The position numbers and the translations under genes were made by a program. This document shows, piece after piece, positions 31,928 to 44,041 of a stretch of DNA of 64,000 bases. The stretch lies in assembly GCA_029207755.1 (NCBI GenBank), contig JARCOQ010000205.1, positions 62,001-126,000 on the forward strand, in the 5' to 3' direction. Position 1 is the stretch's first letter, and the number at the start of each line of letters is the position of its first letter. The notes under the pieces are model-generated. The model saw nothing but the letters and a program-made list of their open reading frames with translations, made no database searches and had not been told where the DNA came from. Source of the DNA: Chamaea fasciata (taxonomy: Eukaryota > Chordata > Aves > Passeriformes > Sylviidae).

Positions 31928-34900
31928 CAAAAATCCTCCCAAATCCCCCCCAAATTACACAAATATCCCCCTAAATTCCCCCTAAAATCCCCCAAAACTC
32001 CCCCAAAATCCCAACAATTCCACCCCAAATCCCCCCCGATTCCCCCCCAAAAATCCTCCCAAAAATCCCTCCAAATCCCCCCAACATTGCCCCAAAATCC
32101 CCCCCAAAATTCCCCAAAATCTCCCCAAATCCCCCAAATATTCTGCAAAAATCCCCCAAAAAATCCAAAAAAAATCTCCCCGAAAAGTCCACCCAAAATC
32201 AACAAATGTACCTCAACAATCCCCCAAAATCCCCCCCAAAATCCCCCCCAAAATCCCCGAAAAACTCTCCCTAAAGTCCATAAAATTCCCCCCCAAAATC
32301 CCTCCAAAATGCCCCCCAAAATTCTTTCACACATCCCCCAAAATCCCCCAAAAATTCCTGCAAAATCCCCCAAATGTCCTCCAAAAATCCTCCCCAAAAT
32401 CCCCAGAAATCGCCCCAAAAATGCTCCCCAAAATTCCCCCAAAATCCAAAAAAATCCCTCCAAAAATCCCCGAAAATATCCTCCCAAAAATACTCCCAAA
32501 AATTCCTGCAAAATTCTCCAAATATCCTCCAAAAACTCCCCCAAAATTCCCCAAAATTTTCTCCCAGAAATCCACGCCAAAATCCAGGAAATCCCCACAA
32601 AAATCTCCTCAAAAATCCTCCCAAAAATTCCTGTAAAATTCCGCAAATATCCACAAAAAAATCCTTCCAAAAATCTCCCAAAAACGCCCCAAAAATGCTC
32701 CCCAAAATTCCCCCAAAATCCAAAAAAAATCCCTCCAAAAATCCCCGAAAATATCCTCCCAAAAATCCCCTCAAAAATCCCCAAAAAATCCCCCAAACAT
32801 GCCGCAAAATATCCTCCAAAAATAAAAAAAAATCCCCCCCAAAATTCCCCCAGAATCCCCCAAGAATCCCCCCAAAATCCTCCCCAAAAATCCACGGAAA
32901 AATCCCCGAAAAACACCCCCCCGGAATCCCCAAAAATATCCTCAAATTCGCCCCAAAAATCCAATCAAAATCCCCTCAAAAATCCTCCCAAAAAATTCCT
33001 GAAAATCTCCCTAAAAATCTCCCCATAAATTCCCGCCGGATTCCCCCCTAAAATCCACGCAAAAAACCCCAAAAATTACAGCAAAAATGCCCCAAAATTC
33101 CCCCAAAAATCCTGCCAAAAGTCCCCCCAAAAATCCCCGAAAAATCCCCCTAAAATCCATAAAAATGCCCCCAAAAATCCTCCAAAATACTCCCAAAAAT
33201 TCCTGCAAAATCCCCCAAATATCCTCCGAAAATCCTCCAAAAAATCCTCAAAAACTCTCCCCAAAAACACCTCAAAAATCCCCCCAAATTCCTCAAAAAT
33301 CCCCCCAAAAATCCAGCAAAACCCCCGCCAAAATCTCCCCGAAAGATCCACCCAAAATCCACAATTGTACCTCCACAATCCCACAACATTCCCCAAAAAT
33401 CCCGCCAAAATCCCCCCCAAAAACACCCGAAAAATCCCCCTAAAATCCATAAAGATCCCCCCAAAAATGCCACCAAAATTCCCCCAAAAATCCCGCCAAA
33501 ATGCCCTCCAAAATTCTTTCAAAAATCCCCCAAAATCCCCCAAAAATTCCTGCAAATTTCCCCAAATACCCTCCAAAAATCCTCCTAAAAACTCTCAAAA
33601 AATCCCCCCCAAAATCTCACCAAATCCCCCAAATATTCCACCAAAATCCCCCCAAGAATCCCGCCAAAATGCCACCAAAAATCCCCCCAAAAATCCCGCC
33701 AAAATGCCCCCCAAAATTCTTTCATAAATCCCCCAAAACCCCCCCAAAAAAACCCCAAAAGAATCCCACTGAAATTCATAAAGGGCCCCCCAAAAATGCC
33801 ACCAAAATCCCCCCAAATATCCCGCAAAAATGCCCCCCAAAATTCTTTCCAAACTCCCCCAAAATCCCCCAAAAATTCCTGCAAATTTCCCCAAATACCC
33901 TCCAAAAATCCTCCTAAAAATCCTCCAAAAAGTCCCCCCCAAAATGCCCCTAAAATCCCTCCAAAATTCCCCAAAATCTCCCCAAATCCCCCAAATATTC
34001 CACAAAAATCCCCCCAAAAATCCAGCAAAACCCGCCCAAAAATCTCCCCAAAAAATCCATCCAAAATTCCACAAATGTACCTCCACAATCCCACAAAATC
34101 CCCCCAAAAATCCCCCAAAATCCCACCAAAAAAAACCCGAAAAAATCCCCCTAAAATTCATAAAGGGCCCCCCAAAAATCCGCCCAAAATCCAAAAATTC
34201 CCCTAAAAATTCCCCAAAAATCGCCCCCAAAAATCGCCCCCAAAAATCGCCCCCAAAAATCCTGTAAAAAATCCCCCAAATATCCTCCAAAAATCCTCCA
34301 AACAATATCCCCAAAAATCGCCCCAAAAATCCTCCCAAAAATTCCTGCAAAATCCCCCCCAAAATCCCCCCAAACATCCTCCCAAAAATCCCCCAAAAAT
34401 CCACAAAATCCCCACAAAACCCCCCCAAAATCCCCCCAAAATCAGCAAAAAACCTACAAAAAATCCCGCAAAATCCCCCCAAAAATCCTCCAAACAATTC
34501 TCCAAAATTCCCCATAAATCCCAAAAGAATCCCCCCCAAAATTTCCCAAAATTCCCTCCAAAACACCTCCAAACATCCCCCACAAAAATGCCCCCCAAAA
34601 TCCCGCCAGATTCCCCCAAAAATCCTCCCAAAAACCCCCCAAAATTACACCAAAAATGCCCCCAAAATTCCCTCAAAAATCCACCCCAAAATCCACAAAA
34701 TCCCCACAAAAAATCTCCTCAAAAATCCTCCCAAAAATCTCCCCAAAATTCCCCAAATATCCACAAAAAATCCTCCCAAAAATCACAAAATCCACAAAAT
34801 CCCCCCCAAAATTCCCCAAAAATCCCCCCTAAAATCCCCCAAAAATCTCCCCGAAAAATCCTCCAATAAATCCCCCAAATATCCTCCCAAAAATCCCATG

Positions 34901-35433
34901 AAAATGCCTGAAAAAATCCTCAAGAAATCCTTCAAAATCACCCCCAAAATTCCCCATAAATCCCCCAAAATCCCCCCAAAAATCCCCCAAAATATCCCGG
35001 AAAATTACCCCAAAAATCCTCCCAAAAATCCCCCCAAATACATCAAAAAATCCACAAAAACTCTTGCAAAATCCCCCCAAAAATCCTCCAAAAATTTCCC
35101 AATCCCCCCAAAAATCCCCCCAAAATATCCTCCCAAAGATCCACCCCAAAATCCAGGAAATCCCCACAAAAATCCCCCAAAAAATCCTCCCAAAAATTCC
35201 TGCAAAATTCCCCAAATATCCACAAAAAATCATCCCCAAAAATCGCCCCAAAAATCCTGCCAAAAATCCCCCCCAAAATCCCGCAAAATCCCCCCAACAT
35301 CTCCCTGAAAAATCCTCCAAAAATCCACAAATATACCTCCACAATCCCACAAACTCCCCCCAAAAATCCCACCAAAATCCCCCCAAAAAATCCCCAAAGA
35401 AATTCCCCTATAATCCAGAAAAATGCCCCCAAA
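31928..35433. repeat. C/A-rich minisatellite M3 (3.5 kb)
   Basis: This array is of the same family as M1 and M2. The first ~200 bases parallel the start of M2, and the last ~390 parallel the end of M1. Landmarks 'tacctccacaatcccac' lie at 33368, 34078 and 35334, with a variant at 32209. The minus strand carries closely spaced G4 runs. Confidence 0.95.
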
Positions 35434-36544
35434 TCCTGTCGTTTTCTTCAATCCGTGTTTATTTGGTCACATTTGAACTGATGGTTCAAACCAGACGAAT
35501 TCCTTCCCCTAACACATCACAAACACAAGTCATTAGAATTCAAGGAGCCTGGTTTTCTAAGGGGTCCAATTTCCATCTCCATTCCAATCCCATTGGCGTA
35601 TTTTCTCTTTCTCCCTGTCTGCTGTATGTCTGCTGCGGGGGACGGGGGGTCGTGGGGGCTTTATTTGGTGGGGTTTTTCTGTTCGCTTCCCCTAAGCCCA
35701 ACCCAAAATTCAACAAAAGCAGCTCTGCCCTCGGCAAGGCAGGAAAGAACCAGCCCCGTGTGTCCAAGGAACAGCAATCAGGCCGGCATTCAGCTTTTAA
35801 TGGCATTCATGGAACTGAAAACACAGCAAATTGAACTTGACAGAGAGATGAATCCCGGCAATTAAACAAACACTTGGCAAGTTTTCCTGGGAATTCCCAA
35901 AACTCTGTGGACACGGTGCTGAACAATTCCTCATTTACTAACGTGAATTGGGTCCCTTTCCTTGGAAATGTGCCCCACCACGTCCAAAACTTCCAGTTCG
36001 GATGGAAAATTGGCACTGGCTAGAAACGTTCCCTTCCTAAAATCAGAGAGAGGAAAACCATCAAATAAAAGGAAGGAATAACACCTACATCCCAGCTTGC
36101 CTGAGAGACAAGCTCAGCAATTTCTAACGTGGAAAACTTTCCCGACAGCCAGGAAACCGGTGGGGTTCGTGGAACGACGATTTCAAATCTGCTGCCTCTG
36201 CTCTGATTTTCAAGGGAAGGGAGAATTAAAAAGGTCAAGCCACTCCTATCCCATAGGAATAGACCGAATAATCCCTCTATTTTGTGGGAGTAACAATGCA
36301 AAGAAACTCCAGTCATACTTGGATTTGACACCTGAAACTCTCAGCAGAGTTGGCAAGTTTCAGTGGAACAAAAGAGCCACAATTCCTGCAATAACCAAAA
36401 TTCACCTTGGCAAAAAGAGGAGGAGGAGGAGGAGGAGGAGGACGAGGAGGAGGAGACCAGGAACACACTCCGGCTGACAGCAAGGATTTCTTGGAAAAGG
36501 CAGGAAATCAAAGGGACAGTTTGTGTCCAGTTATGGCCAGGTAA

Positions 36545-36643
36545 TTACCCAGGAGTCAGAGAGAAAAGTGGGAACCTTGGACTGGGATAAGGCCTTCCAG
36601 TGGCTTCACTTCCTACTGGCTCTCTCCTCTTTTTGCCAACTAC
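36545..36643 (-). other. Candidate terminal coding exon, 33 codons (B2)
   Basis: Same acceptor, length and frame as 18363-18461, with an N-to-S change. It stays open to the TAA. Confidence 0.4.
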
Positions 36644-37258
36644 CTGCAAGAGGAAAAACAACAGGAGTCAAGTTTCAAACACGGACAGGATGTGCTGGCT
36701 TCAGGCAGACTGCAGTGCACCTCGCAGAAATCACTGAAAGGCATGAAAGGAACAAAGGGAAATTAAAGAAGAGCTGCCACCTCCAAGGGCTTCCCAAGGC
36801 AGGCTCAAAACCCTTACCAACGATTGGCTTTAATAAAGCAACTCACACAAAGTCACCAACACCACACGGACACAGCACCATTCTTTTGGAGTGGAGTTCT
36901 AGAGAAATACGGAAGAATGGAAAAGCCTTCCTAAACCCGGAAACTCCTTGAAGAGATAGACAGGGCACAGCTGCTGACAGAGCCTTGGGATTCAGGGGGG
37001 AAAACCCCAAGTTTTCAGTCTTTAGCATCTTCCACTCTGCCATCGATGACAGCAAACACGGCTTCAGCCTCAGGGAGACACGGAGAACTCCGAGATTTTG
37101 CAGATCCTGCTCTCACCTCTCGCCCGGTATTTTTCCTTTCTTCCAAAACGATGACAACAAGAAAAGTCAACTATTGCAGTTTTGCTTGCTTGATGTATTT
37201 TTTGGTTTTACTTACACGTGACTTTCAGATCCCCATCCACACTCAGAATCATTCAAAC

Positions 37259-37330
37259 CTTTGAGCACAGAGCCTCCAGGCACCGCTTATTTCTTCTGAG
37301 ATTTGATTCAAGAAGACCATTTTTCAGAAC
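37259..37330 (-). other. Candidate 24-codon exon 'VLKNG' (C2)
   Basis: Third copy of the exon at 12034-12105, with identical boundaries. Confidence 0.4.
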
Positions 37331-37599
37331 CTGACATGAGATTGGCAACTAAGTTTCATTTTACAGCTCTTCCCCTTTTTAAACTGTGTTTCCTCAAAGC
37401 TTCCCAATTGTGCTAAGCTTAGAATTCACCCCAAGGAAGACCTGAAAAATGCCTTGCCATTTCCTTTCCTCCTCCCTCAAGCTCCATCAGTCTGGCAGAA
37501 GGCATTAGTACTGTTTCCAGAGCAGTTGGCCTCACTTGTACTGTTGGTCTGTAACGGCTGCAACAAAATATGCCCTCCTGGAAGCAGTTCAGCACTTAC

Positions 37600-37703
37600 T
37601 GATCACTTCTTTGTTTTGGCACTTCCCAGCCAGGGCCTGCGGGTCCTCCTGCAGATGCAGGTCTTCGCTGACAAGGCTCCACTTGTGCAGCAGCAGCAGC
37701 TCT
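37600..37703 (-). other. Candidate HEAT-like exon, short CTG run (C2)
   Basis: This copy of 12375-12481 has one CTG codon fewer. The frame and donor are kept. Confidence 0.45.
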
Positions 37704-38927
37704 CTGAAATTTTAGAAAACATTAGAAAAAATACAGGCAAAAATCTCACCTGTGTCCTCCCCTAAGAACATCCCCAGGACATCATCCCAGTTTTTCCCAG
37801 CTAGGAGCTGCAAGGAATTCAGGCAGGGGAAATGAGATCAGGGAACAGCTTTGTAAAGTCAAAGGCAGAAAGAGAAGATCCACCAGCAAAGGGCAGGAAA
37901 GGGGAAAGGTTTCTGAAAACATTTCTGCAGTCTAATTAATAATTATTTCTGCTTCCCCAGCGTGAAGAACACAGACTCACAGCCATTCAGGCCTGACAGT
38001 CCCCTGCAGCCAGAGCTCAGCACACATCCACAGAAGCAAGTCCAGCATCTGAAAGGAAAAAAAAAAAAAAAATCAAACCAGAAAGGAAAGGTGATCTCTT
38101 TGGCTTCAAAATTATTTCAAGTTCTTAAAGTCCAACGCAGCTGATAGGAGAAACAGAGTCAGGGCTCCTGACAGACAGAGGGTGTTTTCCCCCCGAGGGG
38201 ATTGCAGAGGAATTGTCTGGGACTTGGACTGTCCCTCGGGGTGACACCAGTTGCTGTGACTTCTATCATTCCATATGTTTGACTCCCAAAACTTCCCAGC
38301 CGAGGGGCTTGAGCTGACAGGGCAGCACAAAGATTGTTCTCTGTGTGGTGTCCAGATTTGGGGTTCACTGTCACCTTTGCTAGTTTAGATGAATTATACC
38401 CACGGCCCCTAATTCCCTGCTCAGTTCCCGCTGCAATAACCTCACAGTGCCTCACAGAGCACGAACATTCCCACGCAGAGCTGCTGCTTGAATGCCAGAC
38501 GTGTCAGGAACCAGCAGAGCTTCCAAGGAAGCTCAGCAGGATGGGGACAGGATAGGTTTCTATTCCATAGATTTGGTTAATTACAACCCTCATCCCCTGG
38601 GGGTCACCTGTCAGATTTCCCTGGAATTCAGCCACCCCCCTGAGCTCGGGCTCCAGGTGATGTTTCAGAGCAGGAGAAGGCACTGGCCGGCCTGTGCTGA
38701 GGCAGCCCCTGTGCCCTCGGGAGGACACAGCTCCCTGCAGGAGCTCAGCTCCTTTCCGAGCCCCAGCAGTGGCCTCTGCAAGTGCCTTTCCCTCAGGCAA
38801 GGGATGCCCATCCCTGCCTTCAGCACACCTCCAGTGGGACCCACCTGCTAAAGCTTTCCATCACTTCTGCACTCCGGCTGGCTCCCTGAAAAACTCCAGA
38901 CTTCATCCAAACGAAACTCCATCCCAC

Positions 38928-38980
38928 TCAAACCTTTGATTTTGAGGCATCTCCGAGGGCTGTTGCTCTGGATTTAATTT
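38928..38980 (-). CDS. Candidate orphan gene, exon 4 (C2)
   Basis: Counterpart of 13708-13760, with the same acceptor and stop and one amino-acid change. Confidence 0.35.
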
Positions 38981-39070
38981 CTGTGAGGGAGGAGCGCCTT
39001 GGCTTTAATGCTGCCGATGGGTGATGTCGTCAGGCTGAAAGGGAGGGGATTTGGGGTGGCCAGGACATAC

Positions 39071-39437
39071 CTGGCAACTGTGTGGGAGCTCCGGGAGGTG
39101 GGAATTGCCGTCTGAGCCCCTCTGCAGACAGCCCGAGCCGCCGTTCCCAGGCAATGCCAGTGGTTCCCTGGGGAGCTCTTGGGCTGTGGGTGCCTCTGTC
39201 TGGGCTGCAGCATCTCCCCGTGCCCGGTGGGAGCAGCCCCTGGCCGAGGAGCCGCGGCAGCCCCGGGGCCGTGTCCGTGCCAGCCCCGAGCCCGGCCCCG
39301 GGCCCTGCGTTTGGCCGCCGCTGCCACGGGCGAGGCCCCGCAGGCACAGCTCCTCCCCTGCACATCATCCCAGGGCTGCTGGCCCCGCTGGGGCTGCCGG
39401 CCTCCTTCCTCCCTGCGCCTCCGGGCACCCGGGACAC
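39071..39437 (-). CDS. Candidate orphan gene, exon 3 (C2)
   Basis: Counterpart of 13851-14217. It is open for 122 codons with the same splice sites, and the few differences do not break the frame. Confidence 0.35.
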
Positions 39438-39551
39438 CTGCAGGAAACACCGAGGGACATTGCAGGCGGCACGGGGGGGCACCGAGGCCTCCGGCCAGAA
39501 AAGCAGCCCCGGCCTCAGCAGCTGCCATCATTTTGGCCCGGCAACACTCAC

Positions 39552-39653
39552 CTGCAGGAAACGCCCCTGTGCGGGTGGGACCGGCCCTGCCTCTCTGCAG
39601 AGCTTTGGCCGTGGAAGAAGGGAAGCCTCAGGACTTGTCCTGCTCCTTTCTGC
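39552..39653 (-). CDS. Candidate orphan gene, exon 2 (C2)
   Basis: Counterpart of 14332-14433. It reads PKLCREAG where C1 reads PKFWREAG, and it is otherwise alike. Confidence 0.35.
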
Positions 39654-39837
39654 CTGGAAAGAGACTTTGTGTGAGTACTTTTACGGCAGCTGTTGAGTAA
39701 ATCCTGGAAAGGACAGGAAATCAGCGTCACTGGAAGAGCTTTGTGCTGTCGTGAGCTGCCAGCCAGATCTGCCCTCGAGCCATTCCAGGGGCTGGTGTGT
39801 GAAGCAGCTTTGGCAGAGAAGGCGGCACTGCACTTAC

Positions 39838-40014
39838 CTTAGTGGGGCCAAGCGTTGCCATCCTATGGAGGTCCATCCCCATAATGCAGAGATTGGTTCA
39901 GCTGCTTGGAGCAGAGTCCGGGTAATGCCAAGGTGCTGAGTTCGATTCTCAAATGGTCCGTCCGCTTGAGAGTCAGATTTTAGGATCCCTCTCAGCCTCA
40001 GTATATCCTGTGAC
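39838..40014 (-). CDS. Candidate orphan gene, exon 1 (C2)
   Basis: Counterpart of 14618-14794, with the same ATG, acceptor and GTAAGTG donor. Confidence 0.35.
39887..39959 (+). tRNA. tRNA-like element, probable tRNA-Ile pseudogene (C2)
   Basis: Identical to the element at 14667-14739. It lies antisense inside the candidate exon 1. Confidence 0.55.
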
Positions 40015-40099
40015 CTGGAAATAAGAGGAAAATTCTCGGCTGAGTTTTAATAAAACAGCTTTTGCCATTGCAGGGTGTGAGCTGCACTCGGCGATTTTC

Positions 40100-40860
40100 G
40101 GCCGCGATGAGCCCCACGAGCCTTCCGCCCTTCCTTGCCGCCATCTTGGTTGCGCCTGAGGCCACTTCCGGTCCCGCCGGCATCTTTTTTGCGGCACCAC
40201 TAAGGCCCCCGACAGGTGTTTACACAGACGCCTGACTAAATCCACGAATCCGAACGCGGACGCGGCGCGGCTGAGCACACGGCCGGTGTCCCCACACCTG
40301 GAAACGCCGCGGAAAATTGCGCCCGGGTGGCGCCGTAGTCGGGGTTTTTGTGCAGGCAACTAGGTAAACGCCTATAGGGTCCTTATTTTTTCCCGCCCTT
40401 TTAGCCGCTCTTTTTGGAAGGTCAACCGCCTCGCGCCTCGGCGCCATTTTGTGAGGGCCGACGCATGACTTCCGCTTTTGCTTGCCGCCATCTTGGTTGC
40501 GCCTGAGACCACTTCCGTCCCGGCCGCCATGTTCTTTGCGGCTCGGCATAGGCCTCCGCCAGGTGTTTACACAGACGCCTGACTAAATACACGAATCCGA
40601 ACGCGGACGCGGCGCGGCTGAGCACACGGCCGGTGTCCCCACACCTGGAAACGCCGCGGAAAATTGCGCCCGGGCGGCGCCGTAGTCGGGGTTTTGTGCA
40701 GGCATCTGCGTAAACGCCTATAGGGTCCTTATTTTTTCCAGCCCTTTTGGCTGCCCTTTTTAGAAGGTCAGGCGCCTAGCGTCTCGCCGCCATCTTGGTA
40801 GTGGAACCCACTAAAATGCCCCCTCGGCTGCTCGCACAAGCGCCTGACTCAATGGACTGC
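40100..40860. promoter_or_regulatory. Three tandem CpG modules with YY1/ETS-like sites (C2)
   Basis: YY1 cores lie at 40137-40149, 40484-40496 and 40786-40798 (spacing 347 and 302), nearly the same layout as in C1. Confidence 0.6.
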
Positions 40861-41089
40861 CGCCCGCGGCGCCGCTGCGCCCCCATCCCGTGTCCGCACA
40901 CCCGCAAACGCCGCGGAAAATCGCGACCGGACGGCTCCGGGATCCGGGTGGCGCGCGCAGGCAGTCGGCTGCCACGCGCCCGGGCTCCTTGCCTTTTTCC
41001 CTCCCTTTCGGCCCCGAGCTGCGGGCGGGCGGCAGCGCCGCCCCCGAGCTCACAGTGCGGGGCTGCCACGCGCGTCGGGGACGGGCGGG

Positions 41090-41515
41090 GGGGACAGCTG
41101 CACTACCGCTCTTTGCCCACCGGGTGGCAGCATTGCCGCACGGCTCCGGCGGGACGGGCACGGGGGACAGCTGCACTACCGCTGTTTGCCCACACGGTGG
41201 CAGCATTGCAGCACAGATCAGGCGGGACGGGCGGGAGGGGCAGCTGCACTACCGCTGTTTGCCCACACGGTGGCAGCATTGCCGCACAGATCAGGCGGGA
41301 CAGGCAGGAGGGACAGCTGCACTACCGCTCTCTGCCCACGCGGTGGCAGCACTGCCGCGCGGCGGCGCGGAGCGGAGGCGAAAACGAACGTGCCCAGAAA
41401 TGCCCTTCCGAACAGCCTCCGGAATAAATGGCCCAAAAGACCCCCGAGCACACCTGCGAGAGCCCTGCCAGCAACCAGACCGAAATAAAAAAGCCTTTCG
41501 TTCAGGCTCTATTTC
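41090..41515. repeat. D4: four CTCF-like units plus AATAAA tail
   Basis: Cores are at 41116-41130, 41189-41203, 41262-41276 and 41335-41349, exactly 73 bases apart. The first (CCACCGGGTGGCAG) matches 13 of 14 CTCF consensus positions. AATAAA is at 41423-41428. Unlike D1-D3, no C/A array follows. Confidence 0.8.
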
Positions 41516-41880
41516 AATATTTTTATCTTTGTGATTCTGATATTTACATTAATCATTACAATTCATCTTTTATATTATGTACATTATACATCATGTATTA
41601 TGTTTATTATACTATTATATTTATTATATATATTAAATATAGAAAGTTTTATATAAAATAATTTATTATTTATTATGTAATGTTATAAATAATAATACAT
41701 TTCATTTAAATATGATTATGTACATTATAGATGTTTATATTATGTATATTATATATATTTATAAAACGTGTAGTATGTAATAATATATTGTGTATTTATT
41801 ATTGATATTATTTTTCATATCCTATACTTTTTGTTATTTTTCTTTTTCATTATTTTTTAAATTCGGTTGTTTATATTTTA
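41516..41880. repeat. AT-rich low-complexity spacer
   Basis: 'tattatgtatatta'-type sequence with almost no G or C, between C2 and A2. It is a sharp compositional break in this GC-rich window. No gene was seen. Confidence 0.9.
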
Positions 41881-42419
41881 AACGATATTTTACACTAGAT
41901 GAATTCATTAACCTAACACATCAGAAACACAATTAATTTGAATTAAATGAGCCTGGTTTTCTAAGGGGTAAAGTTTTAATCTTTATTTAAATAATATGGG
42001 CATATTTTCTCTTTCTGTATGGTTTTTTTTGGTGGGTTGCAGGGGAGTTTATTTTGTGGGTTTTCTTTTTTTGTTTGCTTTGTTTTGGAGTTCTTTGCTA
42101 ATAAACAAGCAGGGTCGGAGAGTTCAAAATAAAACGGCTACTTTGTTTTTATTGCCCCCTCTGAAATACGCCTCGACAGCCTGGACAGCAGGCTGCTGCT
42201 GGTAACACTGTGCACGGGTAGGAGGAGACCTGGTCGGGGCTGGGAAGGAAAAAACGGCACCACGGTGGTCACAGCTTCCTCCCTTCAGGAGTTTTATGGA
42301 GCAGAAAATACAGAGCTTTTGCCAACTGCGCTCTCTATGACATCCCGACGTCCAGCGGGCACGGAGGTCATTTCTCATCTTTCTTGCCAACAGCCAAACC
42401 CCCAGGCGCCCGGGGGAAG

Positions 42420-42745
42420 AAAGAGTATGGGGGGAAAAAAAAGGAACAAAGAAAACATGAAAAAATAAACCAAAACTATAGAAAATAATAAATAAAATTA
42501 AAATACCAAAAGAAAAAAATTTCAAAGTAACAAAAAAGTGGGAAAAAAATTTAAACAAAAAATTAAAATAAAAAACTAAAAGTAGTTTTAACAAGTAAAT
42601 AAATAGCTAAAGAAAAAAATATAAAAATTAAAAAAAGGAAGAAAAAGTCTTTGAAAAACCACAAAACGCAACATAAGAAACCACAACAAAAGAGCATAAA
42701 AATACAAAAATAACAAAAAATAAAATACAAAATTAAATAAATGCA
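42420..42745. repeat. A-rich low-complexity stretch in A2
   Basis: 'aaaaaataaaaatt'-type sequence that is not present at the equivalent place in A1, so it is a local insertion or expansion. Confidence 0.8.
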
Positions 42746-43784
42746 GCTCTCACCTCCTGCCACTGCCTAAAAAAGCGCCATGGCTTTCCTCAATTATGCA
42801 GCAATAAGGGAAACAAACCCAGTGCCCCCCAGAACATAAGGTTTTCTAGACAATTCCCACTTTTGCTTGGAAACAAATTCTATTTTAGTGGGAAGCTCAT
42901 TTTGGACAAACACCCAAATGTGCCAAGGTAGGAAAGAACCAGCCCCTTGTGTCCAAGGAACAGCAACTAGACCTGGATTCAGGTTTTAATGGCATTTATG
43001 TAATTAAAAATGCAGTAAATTGAACTTTACAAAGAGATGAATCGTGGCAAATAAATACTTCAAAGTTTTTTTGGGAATTCACAGAATTTTGTGGAGATAG
43101 TGCTGTACAATTCCTGATTTACCAACATTAACTGGGTAAATTTCCTTGGAAATGCGCTCTACAAGGTACAAAAATTCCAATTAGAATGGAAAATTGGAAT
43201 AAATAAATATTCCCTTACTAAAATCAGAGAGAAAATCAGAGTTATTCCTTCAAATAAAAGGAAGGAATGACATCTAAATCCAAGCCTGCCTGGAAAACAA
43301 GCTCAGGAATTTCTAACATTGAAAACTTTCGCAAGAGTCATGAAGTTGGTGAAAGTTCATGGAATGATGATTTAAAATCTGCTTCCTCTGCTCTAATTTA
43401 AAGGGAAGTGGGAATTCAACAGGTCCAGTTACTCCTATCCAAGAATGATCTGTGTTTTGTGGGAGTAACAATGCAAAGAAATTCCAATCTTACTTGGATT
43501 TGACATCGGAAACTCTCAGCAGAGTTGGGAAGTTTCAGTAGAACAAAAGCACCACACTTCCTGCAGTAACAAAATTTGACTTGGCAAAAGTCAGGACTTT
43601 TATTTACAAATCCATGGACGAGGAGGGGGATGACACCAGGAATACACTCCAGCTGAAAGCAAGGATTTATTGGAAAAGGCAGGAAATCAAACTGACAGTC
43701 TCTGTCCAGTTATGGCCAGGCAATTATCCAGGAGTCAGAAAGAAAAGTGGGAACCTTGGACTGGGATAAGGCCTTCCAGTGGCT

Positions 43785-43820
43785 TCACTTCCTACTGGCT
43801 CTCTCCTTTTTGCCCACAAC
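43785..43820 (-). pseudogene. Candidate terminal exon, frame-broken (A2)
   Basis: Counterpart of 951-986. It reads VVGKKERASRK and stops, where the B copies read on. Confidence 0.4.
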
Positions 43821-43978
43821 CTGCAAGAGGAAAAACAACAGGAATAAAGTCTCAAACAGAGAGTTGGTCCAGGCAGATTGAAATGCAGCTCCCAGGGAGG
43901 GAGGCCAGGCTGTGCCTCGGGGAGCTCCGGGAATCTGGGATTGCCCGTGGGATTCAAGGGCTGGAAAAGCACACCCAC

Positions 43979-44041
43979 CTGCCAGGTTCAGTGCTGGGAC
44001 CGAGCAAGGCCGGGGCTCAGGGGCAGCAGTCAGAGCTGGGA
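43979..44041 (-). other. Candidate 63-bp internal exon (A2)
   Basis: Counterpart of 1148-1210 with both splice sites kept. Confidence 0.4.

Larger units (their letters stand above)
35425..37690. repeat. Segmental duplication block B, copy B2
   Basis: This is the second copy of B1, and it is continuous with C2 at its right end. It keeps the candidate terminal exon (36545-36643) and the exon at 37259-37330. Its GGA run (36413-36455) is shorter. Confidence 0.9.
37252..41515. repeat. Segmental duplication block C, copy C2
   Basis: This copy is collinear with C1 at a constant offset of 25220 bases from about 38100 to 40200. All candidate exons, the tRNA-like element, the three CpG modules and the D array are kept. 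At 41515 it gives way to AT-rich DNA instead of a C/A array. Confidence 0.92.

Noticed and set aside
31915..32964. Minus-strand G/F/W-rich frame of ~349 codons in M3
   Set aside because: It is a direct translation of the 'ggggattttt' repeat. The composition explains it fully.
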